Below are positions 1 through 6,235 of a DNA stretch of 7,770 nucleotides, piece after piece. The notes beneath the pieces were generated by a model. The model was not told the DNA's origin. It ran no database searches and saw nothing but the letters and a program-made list of their open reading frames with translations. Source of the stretch: an uncultured bacterium (GTDB taxonomy: Bacteria; Patescibacteriota; Minisyncoccia; Phycocordibacterales; UBA1006); NCBI GenBank assembly GCA_937898165.1, contig CALDKO010000048.1:1-7770 (forward strand), in the 5' to 3' direction. Position 1 is the first letter of the stretch. Each line of letters begins with the position of its first letter. A program made the translations under genes and the position numbers.

Positions 1-206
1 TTCAACCACACCGAATCGCCAACTTTTTTGGCAATTAAATACGTTTCATAATTCCCCGTGAAGGAAATATTTGAGACATATGTACTAATCGTCACACCGT
101 CATATAGTGTATCGCCTGGGGCGATAGGTAAATGCGTACCCGAAACGCTTGCAGATGCTCCTAATGATAGAAACACAGCAACAAAAATCAGTAATAATTT
201 CTTCAT
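1..206 (-). CDS. Secreted protein of unknown function, N-terminal fragment
   Basis: This is an open frame of 68 codons that runs off the left edge, so only the N-terminus is visible. It starts at the ATG whose complement lies at 204-206. The first 19 residues (MKKLLLIFVAVFLSLGASA) form a classic signal peptide: two lysines, a hydrophobic core and an A-S-A cleavage site before SVSGTH. The mature part begins with a Gly/Pro/Thr-rich stretch (about residues 22-40, with LPIAPGDTLYDG) followed by beta-strand-like sequence (YETYLIAKKVGDSVWL). No known domain is recognised and no cysteine is present in the visible part. A consensus-like promoter lies upstream at 257-284. The signal peptide, promoter and lack of plus-strand family resemblance make this more credible than the overlapping plus-strand open frame. 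The function cannot be assigned; the visible part fits an exported, possibly cell-surface protein. Confidence 0.8.
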   Translation of the reverse strand, partial: MKKLLLIFVAVFLSLGASASVSGTHLPIAPGDTLYDGVTISTYVSNISFTGNYETYLIAKKVGDSVWL

Positions 207-256
207 GGTATTGTTATTTATTGTTTTAAATGATCAAAAAATCGTTATTTTACTTC

Positions 257-284
257 ATATTAGCACTCTTTATGTATTTGTCAA
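257..284 (-). promoter_or_regulatory. Sigma70-type promoter of the left-edge secreted protein gene
   Basis: Read on the minus strand, a perfect -35 TTGACA (279-284) is followed after 16 bases by TAATAT (257-262). The -10 is preceded by TGC, an extended -10 feature. The predicted transcription start is near 250, giving a leader of about 44 bases with no Shine-Dalgarno sequence. It lies back to back with the plus-strand extended -10 at 306-314. Confidence 0.7.
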
Positions 285-305
285 GGGTGCCCAATTCCCT
301 ACCTT

Positions 306-314
306 TGGTATAAT
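306..314 (+). promoter_or_regulatory. Extended -10 promoter of the AI-2E gene, probably leaderless
   Basis: TGGTATAAT carries the extended -10 TG dinucleotide and a perfect TATAAT at 309-314. No good -35 is found at 16-18 bases upstream. The expected start point, six to eight bases downstream, falls at about 320-323, and the ATG is at 323. The mRNA would thus have essentially no 5' leader, which fits the lack of a ribosome binding site. Confidence 0.6.
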
Positions 315-322
315 TAATCCAT

Positions 323-1357
323 ATGAAAGAAAGCTTTTTAAGTCGTTGGTACATGTCGAGTATTATTTTTGTTATTACCGTTGCGGCTCTGATCCTTGCT
401 AAACAATTATTAATACCCTTAACTCTTGGATTATTCCTTTCCCTGGGACTCTCACCATTAGTTCAAAAATTTAGAAAATGGGGGGCTCATAAAGTTGTCG
501 CAATTTTCGCTACATTTATTATTGGACTATCAGTACTTGGCGCAATTGGATTTACAATCGGATTTGCAGTTAATGATTTTTTTAATAGCATTCCAACCTA
601 CAGTCAAGATATTAATCAAAATCTTTTAGCAACAAAACAAATAGTGATGCAGAATTTTTCACTTACCGAGGAGGAATTAAATAACCAAGTTCAAAAATAT
701 GCAAATGTTTCATCCATTGGTGTTACGGTTGTCAGTAAGGTAATTTCAGCAACCACGGCAGCAACTGGAACATTTGGAATAACCTTGGTAGTAACATTCT
801 TTATGTTGCTCTATCGTGAACGTATAAAAAAATTCTTTGAAATGATTGCCGATAAAAATCGACAAACAGAAATTGAAACTATCGCACGTAAATCTTTTAA
901 AATATTACCCAGTTATATTTTAGGATTAACATTAGTAATTGCAATCATGACCGTTCTCAATACAGTAGGATTTTGGCTCATCGGAATTCCAAGTCCACTG
1001 TTCTGGGGAATCATCGTTTCCCTGTTAAATGTGATTCCTTATGTTGGTACTATTATTGGTTTTGGCGGGGTTACTATTTTTGCATTATTGGTTGCAGGAC
1101 CAACCACAGCACTCCTTGCGGTTGGAATGTTTCTCATTATTCAATTCATTGATAACAATTTCCTCACACCAACTATTACTGGCGGGCAAATTGCTATCAA
1201 CCCCCTCGCTGCTATTATTTCTATAATTATCTGGGGGATGGTTTGGGGGGTTATAGGAATGGTGATTGCTCTTCCTATTTTAGGACTTATTAAAATTATT
1301 TGTGACACTATTCCCCACCTACAACCTTTTGGATATTTGTTAGGTGATAAGGAATGA
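323..1357 (+). CDS. AI-2E family transporter (PerM-like polytopic membrane protein)
   Basis: The 344-residue length is normal for the AI-2E/PerM/YdiK transport family. Hydrophobic segments lie at about residues 12-46 (a pair), 57-85, 148-165, 196-220, 225-260, 262-280 and 295-327. A hydrophilic, probably exported domain lies at about 86-140. Family hallmarks are visible in the C-terminal half: GIPSPLFWGI (221-230), the N-V-I-P-Y-V-G motif (236-242), the Q-F-I-D-N-N-F-L-T-P segment (274-283), and a WGMVWGVIGMVIALP stretch (304-318). Members export varied small molecules or act as cation/proton antiporters. The substrate cannot be read from sequence, and autoinducer-2 export should not be assumed. 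The ATG at 323 is chosen because an extended -10 lies directly upstream; M11 (353) is an alternative. The gene ends in TGA, 40 bases before the DsbA-like gene, and probably shares its transcript. Confidence 0.9.
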   Translation: MKESFLSRWYMSSIIFVITVAALILAKQLLIPLTLGLFLSLGLSPLVQKFRKWGAHKVVAIFATFIIGLSVLGAIGFTIGFAVNDFFNSIPTYSQDINQNLLATKQIVMQNFSLTEEELNNQVQKYANVSSIGVTVVSKVISATTAATGTFGITLVVTFFMLLYRERIKKFFEMIADKNRQTEIETIARKSFKILPSYILGLTLVIAIMTVLNTVGFWLIGIPSPLFWGIIVSLLNVIPYVGTIIGFGGVTIFALLVAGPTTALLAVGMFLIIQFIDNNFLTPTITGGQIAINPLAAIISIIIWGMVWGVIGMVIALPILGLIKIICDTIPHLQPFGYLLGDKE

Positions 1358-1397
1358 CTTTAATTATTATTTATTATATTTAACTCTATTTTATATT

Positions 1398-2168
1398 ATG
1401 ACTTCTCATAACTTTTTTGAAAAATTTGCAACACCTATCTCGATTGTTGTTGCTGGATTATTAATTGGCGGTGGTATTGTTCTCAGTAAAATGACTCCTG
1501 TATCTCCCTCTTCACAACAGGACCCACAAGCCGACGCACAGGCAACTACTATTGATAAAAAAACTGTTGCGTCATTTATTTCTGATGATCGTATTGTATT
1601 GGGAAATAAAAAAGCTAAAAACGTTATTATCGAGGTAAGTGATCCAAGTTGCCCATTCTGTCATTTTGCTGCTGGATTTAACCCGGAATTAGTTGAACAA
1701 ACTGGGCAATCACAATTCAAAACTGTCGCAAATGGAGGAACCTACACCGCACCTATTCCTGAAATTGAAAAATTAGTTGCATCAGGAGACGCTGTGTATG
1801 TGTACAGTTTTGGAAACGGACATGGAAACGGGATGATTGCAATGCAGGCATTGTATTGTGCAAATGAACAAGGAAAATTCTGGGAAGTACATAATAAATT
1901 AATGACTGGTGCTGGATATACATTAATTAACGACACGGTAAAAAATGATGCAAGCAAGTCATCATTATTGGTAAAATTCATTGGAGATGCAGCTGATCCT
2001 GTAGCAATGCAATCATGTATTGATAGTAAAAAATATGAAGCAAGTATTACTCGAGATACTACAGAAGATAGTAAGTTGAAATTCTCTGGAACACCTCACT
2101 TTGTAGTAAATGGACAAATTTTCCGAGGAGCTGTTGATTTTAATACTATAAAAGCGGCATTAAAATAA
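1398..2168 (+). CDS. DsbA-family thiol:disulfide oxidoreductase, membrane anchored
   Basis: From the ATG at 1398 this is a 256-residue protein. Residues 11-30 form one N-terminal membrane anchor (or uncleaved signal), followed by a Pro/Ser/Gln/Ala-rich linker (about 33-52). The DsbA-like thioredoxin domain (about 60-256) has the redox motif C85-P-F-C88 after V-S-D-P-S and the cis-proline loop G-T-P (231-233) before HFVVNG. Between them is the helical insertion typical of this class, with FWEVHNKL (161-168). This matches bacterial DsbA/BdbD-type proteins that introduce disulfides into exported proteins. Two further cysteines, C154 and C207, may form a structural pair. A GTG at 1344 would extend the frame and overlap the AI-2E gene, but it adds a second hydrophobic stretch and is less likely. 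No ribosome binding site is seen. A terminator follows directly. Its electron acceptor is probably the DsbB-type protein encoded downstream. Confidence 0.9.
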   Translation: MTSHNFFEKFATPISIVVAGLLIGGGIVLSKMTPVSPSSQQDPQADAQATTIDKKTVASFISDDRIVLGNKKAKNVIIEVSDPSCPFCHFAAGFNPELVEQTGQSQFKTVANGGTYTAPIPEIEKLVASGDAVYVYSFGNGHGNGMIAMQALYCANEQGKFWEVHNKLMTGAGYTLINDTVKNDASKSSLLVKFIGDAADPVAMQSCIDSKKYEASITRDTTEDSKLKFSGTPHFVVNGQIFRGAVDFNTIKAALK

Positions 2169-2169
2169 C

Positions 2170-2197
2170 AAAAAAAATGCATTCGTGCATTTTTTTA
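2170..2197 (+). terminator. Rho-independent terminator after the DsbA-like gene
   Basis: Seven A, then TGCA, a TTCG tetraloop, TGCA and seven T form a perfect hairpin with a U tract, immediately downstream of the stop codon. The UUCG loop is notably stable. It separates the AI-2E/DsbA unit from the thioredoxin/DsbB unit. Confidence 0.9.
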
Positions 2198-2222
2198 TTG
2201 AATAGATTTTTAAAAGATTCTT

Positions 2223-2231
2223 TGCTATACT
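2223..2231 (+). promoter_or_regulatory. Extended -10 promoter of the thioredoxin/dsbB unit, probably leaderless
   Basis: TGCTATACT combines the extended -10 TG with TATACT at 2226-2231. The best -35-like match, TTGAAT at 2198-2203, is 22 bases away and too far. The ATG at 2239 lies seven bases after the -10, about where transcription should start. There is no Shine-Dalgarno sequence. The arrangement repeats that upstream of the AI-2E gene. Confidence 0.6.
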
Positions 2232-2238
2232 TTATTAT

Positions 2239-2727
2239 ATGACAAAAGAACTAAAAGTATTCCTCGGAATTATTATTGGACTTGCAGTGTTTATTGGTGG
2301 GTTATTATTACTTAATGCAAAAACACCTGGTAAATATGATGAATTTGCACAATGTATTACTGATTCTGGTACAAAATTCTTTGGAGCATACTGGTGCCCA
2401 CACTGTGCAGTTCAAAAAGCACTCTTTGGTAAATCAGCAAAAAAATTACCTTATTATGAATGTGCATTACAGGGTGATGAAAAAGCTGCATCTGATAAAG
2501 CAATTCAAGCCGCTATTATTGCAGGTACACTAAAAATTGGAACTGATGGTAATTTGCTCCCTGGCGAAGATCCTGAAAAAATTGGGATCAAAGTACGAAC
2601 CGATGTCTGCAAAGAAAATAATATTGATGGTTACCCAACATGGGTATTCCCCGATGCAACACGCGCTAGTGGTGAACAAACATTTGCTGAACTCGCAGCA
2701 AAAACTAGTTGTGTGGCGCCACAATAA
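2239..2727 (+). CDS. Membrane-anchored thioredoxin-fold protein of the VKOR-associated type
   Basis: This 162-residue protein has one N-terminal membrane segment (about 6-26) and an exported thioredoxin-like domain (about 33-160). The redox motif is C53-P-H-C56, within FFGAYWCPHCAVQK, followed by a LFG segment. A cis-proline lies in G-Y-P-T-W (131-135). The order of motifs (C39; FGAYWCPHC..QK..FG; YYEC75; C124; I-D-G-Y-P-T-W-V) is that of the thioredoxin domain often fused to vitamin K epoxide reductase (VKOR) proteins, where it passes electrons to the membrane oxidase. Here it stands alone beside a DsbB/BdbC-family gene that starts five bases after its stop, so the two are almost certainly co-transcribed. 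Three further cysteines besides C39 and the active-site pair (C75, C124, C158) may form structural disulfides. The 48 residues between C75 and C124 are acidic and look longer than usual for the family. The role is most likely a thiol oxidase or isomerase. Confidence 0.85.
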   Translation: MTKELKVFLGIIIGLAVFIGGLLLLNAKTPGKYDEFAQCITDSGTKFFGAYWCPHCAVQKALFGKSAKKLPYYECALQGDEKAASDKAIQAAIIAGTLKIGTDGNLLPGEDPEKIGIKVRTDVCKENNIDGYPTWVFPDATRASGEQTFAELAAKTSCVAPQ

Positions 2728-2732
2728 ACTAT

Positions 2733-3287
2733 ATGTCTCTTGATACCTTTAATATACTTATAGCTATTGGTACACTGGCAATTGCATTTTTTACCATTGT
2801 TCTCATAATTTTCAGAGTTGTCATTGGCTCACATAGCCACATTCTTAATATTGTACGCAAAGACGCTCTGTTTTTTGGGTTTATAATTGGATTGTCTGCT
2901 ATTTTAGGATCACTGACCTATTCTGAGTTATATAATTTACCTCCTTGTTTATTCTGTTGGTGGCAACGAATATTTCTATATCCTCAAGTGGTTTTGTTTA
3001 CCATTGCATTGTATCGTCATGGACGCACCAGCTCTGCTGGGTATGATATATTCTATTATTCAACACCGATGGCTGTCATTGGTTCAATCATCTCCCTTTA
3101 CCATGTATTCCTCCAACAAGGAGTTATCGCAAGTACTGGGGCGTGTCTGCAAAATGGAGTTTCCTGTACCACCATTGATATCCAAGTATTCGGCTTCCTA
3201 ACCATCCCTATGATGGCATTGATTCTCGGTATCGCACTTAGTTTACTTGGACTTACAATATTATCTCATCACAAAAAAACTGCATAA
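2733..3287 (+). CDS. dsbB: DsbB/BdbC-family disulfide bond formation membrane protein
   Basis: From the ATG at 2733 this is a 184-residue protein with five predicted membrane segments (about 8-30, 45-65, 80-96, 112-129 and 153-177). The DsbB hallmark is present: C72-L-F-C75 followed by W-W-Q-R, in the loop after the second segment. A second pair, C138 and C145, lies in the loop before the last segment, followed by FGFLTIPMMALI, which is typical of this family. In DsbB and BdbC these pairs re-oxidise the DsbA-type partner and pass electrons to quinone. One more N-terminal helix is present than in the four-helix DsbB core. Basic residues (VRK, RHGR, KK) place both cysteine pairs outside the cytoplasm. 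An in-frame TTG at 2709 would overlap the previous gene and is not preferred. No ribosome binding site is visible, so translation may depend on coupling. The last codons form half of the terminator shared with tsaE. Confidence 0.9.
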   Translation: MSLDTFNILIAIGTLAIAFFTIVLIIFRVVIGSHSHILNIVRKDALFFGFIIGLSAILGSLTYSELYNLPPCLFCWWQRIFLYPQVVLFTIALYRHGRTSSAGYDIFYYSTPMAVIGSIISLYHVFLQQGVIASTGACLQNGVSCTTIDIQVFGFLTIPMMALILGIALSLLGLTILSHHKKTA

Positions 3288-3302
3288 CTATGCAGTTTTT
3301 TT
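3273..3302. terminator. Bidirectional terminator formed by the coding ends of dsbB and tsaE
   Basis: Seven A, CTGCAT, a four-base AACT loop, ATGCAG and seven T form a symmetric hairpin that works on both strands. The dsbB stop TAA (3285-3287) and the tsaE stop (complement of CTA, 3288-3290) lie side by side at its apex. Each arm encodes the last residues of one gene. Confidence 0.9.
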
Positions 3303-3743
3303 GAATGTTATTTTTCTTCCTGCACCGTCATGTTCAATAAAAATATGAATGGCGTTTTTTTGAATCACAGATTCAATTATTTCTGGCCATTCAATAATCA
3401 TCAGGGTATTTGCTGATTGAAAATCTTGATCAAGTCGAAACACATCCAAATTTTGTTCACCTTCCAAACGATACGCATCCATGTGAATTAATTTTTGAAA
3501 CACACTATTTGCGGTTTGATAAAATTTTTTAATAACAAACGTTGGACTATTAATGGTTTCTGTAATCCCCAGTATCTGCCCTATCATTTGCGTCATAGTT
3601 GTTTTACCTGCACCCAAATCACCGTGTAAACAAACAACACAGGCATTATCTGTTCCCTGTTGTATATAATTATCAGAAATAATCTGCAAAATTTCTTTTG
3701 TAGTATTTTCAAAATCTTTGATGGTTTCTGTATTCCACTCCAT
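3288..3743 (-). CDS. tsaE: TsaE, tRNA t6A biosynthesis ATPase
   Basis: At 151 residues this has the normal length of TsaE (YjeE), the ATPase that works with TsaB and TsaD to make N6-threonylcarbamoyladenosine at position 37 of ANN-decoding tRNAs in the cytoplasm. The Walker A loop is G41-D-L-G-A-G-K-T-T49. It is followed by the family signature S-P-T-F (66-69), the H-M-D-A-Y-R-L motif (87-93), and the Walker-B-region strand ending I-I-E-W-P-E (116-121). The protein lacks a signal peptide, as expected for a cytosolic enzyme. It is convergent with dsbB without any gap and lies downstream of the surface protein gene in the same direction, but a strong terminator (3777-3806) separates them. Its own promoter is unclear: a poor TTGCTT-16-TAAGAT arrangement lies about 10 bases before the ATG. 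No ribosome binding site is obvious. It has no evident functional link to the redox genes. Confidence 0.95.
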   Translation of the reverse strand: MEWNTETIKDFENTTKEILQIISDNYIQQGTDNACVVCLHGDLGAGKTTMTQMIGQILGITETINSPTFVIKKFYQTANSVFQKLIHMDAYRLEGEQNLDVFRLDQDFQSANTLMIIEWPEIIESVIQKNAIHIFIEHDGAGRKITFKKTA

Positions 3744-3771
3744 ACTAATAATATCTTACCTAAACCTACAG

Positions 3772-3806
3772 AAAAAGCAAAAACCACCTTATAAGGTGGT
3801 TTTTGC
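3772..3806 (-). terminator. Rho-independent terminator of the surface protein gene
   Basis: Positions 3777-3806 are a perfect 30-base palindrome with a CCACC/GGTGG core flanked by five A and five T. On the minus strand it is followed by GCTTTTTC, giving a U-rich tail. It lies 31 bases past the stop of the surface protein gene and 33 bases before tsaE. The symmetric arms could also stop plus-strand read-through. Confidence 0.88.
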
Positions 3807-3837
3807 GAGGAGATTAATTCACGAAAAGAAATTCCAA

Positions 3838-6186
3838 TTAGTAGTCTTTAGGAGTTGGACGATACGGAGTATAGTCAACTTCTGGAGCACTGGTTGTAGT
3901 AGTTGTATTAGTTACTACAGGACGTGTTGGTGTTGGTACTACCTCGTCTCGGTAATAGTGATGATGTTCTTCGCGACGGGTTGCGTAGCGAATAATCAAA
4001 ATCAATAATACTAACAAGAGAATAATAAACAACCAACCAGCAAGAGTTCCTGGTAGGAAATCCAATCCAAAGATTGAAGCTCCCAGTACATTAGTACTTG
4101 CTAAATAACTATCTGAATCATATGCAATTGCGTTTTCCTGAGCTTTATTTTCAGGGTTTTCAAATGCCATAATTGCACGTGCGGTAATTGGATCATTATC
4201 TTTTAATGTTCCTGTAATACGTGCACGAATAGTCATGTCGTCTTTTTCTAATTTCTTTAAGTCTTTAATATTTACGTATACTGCATTTGCATTACGATCG
4301 ATTTGTCCTCGATCAGTACTGGTAATTTGTAGTGTTTCTGGGAAGGTAACTTCCAGTACTAAATCTTTTAGATCAGTATTAGATACGTTTTCCCATGCAA
4401 CATCATATAATAACTCATCACCTCGAACGATAGTATCACGACCATTATCGATAGTTAATCGAATATATCGTGCACCACCTCCAATATTAGTAGTAGTTAC
4501 TATATTTCGAATAGTAGTGGTTCCTCTAATAATTGTAGGATTATCGTTAATAATAGTTCGTGTAGTTGTTCTAAATGATTTAGTTACACCACGTGAAGTT
4601 CCTTCACAGTTTTCTCCAACAGCTCGATAATAGTAAGTTGTGTTTGAAGACAATCCACTAATTGATTGTGTCATAGATCCTGAAGCACCACTTGATCGTG
4701 AGACCATAGAAGTACGTGATCCAAATGAATTACTAGTACCATATTCAAAATATGTTTTACCAGAACATCCATTCATATCATAGTACCCATCAAAAGTAAC
4801 GAAATCGTCAGTAATTTGGAAAGGACTTAATGTTTGAATGGTTGGTAAATCACCATTGTTATCATTATTATTTGAATTAGTATCAACTGTAAATGATTTC
4901 CAGTTTCCACAATCTACATCACCATTATCTGCACATGCACGATATTGGTAATCACCATCAGAAAGATTATCAAGAGATGCACTAAATGTTCGTGAAGTGT
5001 TACTGTATGTTCCACTTAATACTGAACGAGTACTTCCACCATCTCGGCGATATTCAAAATAAGTAATAGTTGAACCATTATCATTATCATCATATTCACC
5101 GTATAGTTTAATATCACCATTATCTTCATCAATCCATGAGTAAGAGTCAGTAGTAACATTTAAAGTGGTTGTATTGTTATTATCAGTATTTTCACTGTCA
5201 TCATTAATTGATGAACATCCGTTGTCATCTGGATAATCTACATCACCATCATCATCGTTATCAATACCATCGTTACATTCTTTATCAGAATTAACGGTAC
5301 CGCGATCAATAGTAAATGAAATCCATGAACCATAGTCTTCACCATTATCGTTATACGCATATAATCGGTATCGGTATGTTCCGCTAGGTAATCCACTAAG
5401 GTTTACATTAGGAACACTATACGTTGAATTTGTTTGGTTAGAACAATTTTCAGTCGTAGTGTCGTAACTTGATCCATTTTTTTCAATTTCAAAATAACTA
5501 CAGGTTGCATCACCGTTTGGTGCTACAGATCCATGTAATGTTGCAGTTCCACCAGTTTCACTCCATGGTGAATAATTTCCTGTGGTTGCAACTGGCGCAT
5601 TTCCAGATGGATTGTTTCCGCCGGTTGATGTAACAGTATAAACAACCTTTACAATACCTTGATCAGGTAATGTACTGGTAATTGGACCAACTTGCATTCC
5701 AGGCGAGAACACAGAAGTTACTGCACCTTGGTTTTCATAAGTATATCCAGTTCGTTTATATTGAAGATACGTAGTTGTATATACTAACTTCGTGTTAGCT
5801 GGAAGTCGGATTGTTCCTGATCCAGATACCACAGTACTACCTCCTACAATAACACTTCCTGAAGCATTTACTGTTCCAGTAGCGTTTCGGTTATCACTCA
5901 CTTTGATTTTTACATCATTTGCGGTTGAACCCGAGTTGTTGCGGAAATACACTTTTACTACAACTTTGTCGCCTTCTGTTGCTGAAATGTTAGTACCTGA
6001 CCAACATCCGTTAACATCTGCATTTGTTCCGTCATGGGTAGTGTCATTACCTACAGAAACTGTAGGACAGTCACCAGACGCATCATTCCAACCTGCATAG
6101 GCAAATTGCCCAACAGCAAGTCCAGCCACGATGAGGGCTGATATACCGAAGATTCGGAATATTGATTTGTTTGCTAATTTTTTCAT
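3838..6186 (-). CDS. Large cell-surface protein with Fn3-like and DUF11-like domains and a C-terminal membrane anchor
   Basis: This is a 782-residue exported protein. A signal peptide (1-31) ends in F-A-Y-A before GWND. An N-terminal beta-rich domain (about 33-185) resembles DUF11-type modules, with E-G-D-K-V-V-V-K-V-Y-F-R-N-N at 71-84. Three fibronectin-III-like repeats follow at about 200-295, 342-436 and 447-541. An acidic Cys-flanked motif, C304-NDGIDNDDDGDVDYPDDNG-C324, lies between the first two; similar motifs in surface proteins are thought to bind calcium. A Thr-rich linker (542-567) leads to a second DUF11-like domain (about 573-690). One membrane helix (about 713-734) precedes R-R and a 46-residue tail with HHHYY, a PTPTRP segment and a run of threonines. 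The ten cysteines (40, 61, 229, 248, 304, 324, 418, 426, 474, 527) pair up by domain. It has its own strong promoter and terminator. The architecture is common in Patescibacteria; adhesion or surface structure is an inference. Confidence 0.85.
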   Translation of the reverse strand: MKKLANKSIFRIFGISALIVAGLAVGQFAYAGWNDASGDCPTVSVGNDTTHDGTNADVNGCWSGTNISATEGDKVVVKVYFRNNSGSTANDVKIKVSDNRNATGTVNASGSVIVGGSTVVSGSGTIRLPANTKLVYTTTYLQYKRTGYTYENQGAVTSVFSPGMQVGPITSTLPDQGIVKVVYTVTSTGGNNPSGNAPVATTGNYSPWSETGGTATLHGSVAPNGDATCSYFEIEKNGSSYDTTTENCSNQTNSTYSVPNVNLSGLPSGTYRYRLYAYNDNGEDYGSWISFTIDRGTVNSDKECNDGIDNDDDGDVDYPDDNGCSSINDDSENTDNNNTTTLNVTTDSYSWIDEDNGDIKLYGEYDDNDNGSTITYFEYRRDGGSTRSVLSGTYSNTSRTFSASLDNLSDGDYQYRACADNGDVDCGNWKSFTVDTNSNNNDNNGDLPTIQTLSPFQITDDFVTFDGYYDMNGCSGKTYFEYGTSNSFGSRTSMVSRSSGASGSMTQSISGLSSNTTYYYRAVGENCEGTSRGVTKSFRTTTRTIINDNPTIIRGTTTIRNIVTTTNIGGGARYIRLTIDNGRDTIVRGDELLYDVAWENVSNTDLKDLVLEVTFPETLQITSTDRGQIDRNANAVYVNIKDLKKLEKDDMTIRARITGTLKDNDPITARAIMAFENPENKAQENAIAYDSDSYLASTNVLGASIFGLDFLPGTLAGWLFIILLLVLLILIIRYATRREEHHHYYRDEVVPTPTRPVVTNTTTTTSAPEVDYTPYRPTPKDY
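4564..5589 (-). repeat. Three divergent fibronectin-III-like repeats within the surface protein
   Basis: Copies lie at 5302-5589, 4879-5163 and 4564-4848. Each has an aromatic pair before an acidic residue (SYFEIEKNGSS, TYFEYRRDGGST, TYFEYGTSNSFGS). Each then has a turn of the type SGLPSGTYRYRLYA, DNLSDGDYQYRACA or SGLSSNTTYYYRAV, and ends in S-F-T or S-F-R. The protein pattern repeats but the DNA is diverged, so this is an old domain duplication. Confidence 0.75.
5188..5283 (-). other. Acidic Cys-bracketed ECNDGIDND motif, likely calcium binding
   Basis: This stretch encodes residues 302-333 of the surface protein: E-C-N-D-G-I-D-N-D-D-D-G-D-V-D-Y followed by P-D-D-N-G-C and a D/N-rich tail. 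The spaced aspartates recall thrombospondin-type-3 and dockerin-like calcium loops, and the two cysteines probably close the loop. Calcium binding is inferred from that likeness. Confidence 0.6.
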
Positions 6187-6235
6187 AATTTTCGTGAATT
6201 ATTATTAAACATTATTGTTACTAATAAGTACATGA

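Noticed and set aside
58..402. Plus-strand open frame of 114 codons
   Set aside because: It overlaps the signal-peptide-bearing minus-strand gene, both promoters and the start of the AI-2E gene, and has low-complexity sequence without family features.
1355..1357. TGA possibly read as an amino acid (alternative code of some CPR lineages)
   Set aside because: The AI-2E protein ends here at normal family length, and no in-frame TGA interrupts any gene, so standard decoding is the simplest reading.
1375..1380. TATATT as a separate promoter of the DsbA-like gene
   Set aside because: The region is almost entirely A and T, several -10-like hexamers occur, and none has a -35 or extended -10; read-through from the AI-2E gene explains expression.
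1344..1397. GTG start giving an 18-residue N-terminal extension of the DsbA-like protein
   Set aside because: It would overlap the AI-2E gene and place a second hydrophobic stretch before the anchor. The ATG at 1398 gives a normal anchor.
2709..2732. TTG start giving an 8-residue extension of the DsbB-family protein
   Set aside because: It overlaps the thioredoxin gene; the ATG at 2733 gives a typical N-out first helix and a five-base gap.
4042..4056. LPGTL sequence (residues 711-715) before the membrane helix, resembling a sortase LPXTG signal
   Set aside because: The fifth residue is not glycine, the motif runs straight into the helix, and a 46-residue tail follows, unlike sorting signals, which end soon after the basic residues.
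4235..6100. Plus-strand open frames at 4235-4630 and 5792-6100
   Set aside because: They lie wholly inside the surface protein gene, opposite strand, and have no recognisable features.
6183..6212. Nine-codon upstream frame (MFNNNSRKL) whose TGA overlaps the surface gene ATG
   Set aside because: Such short frames are common in AT-rich leaders and it has no ribosome binding site. The ATGA overlap is noted, but coupling cannot be supported.
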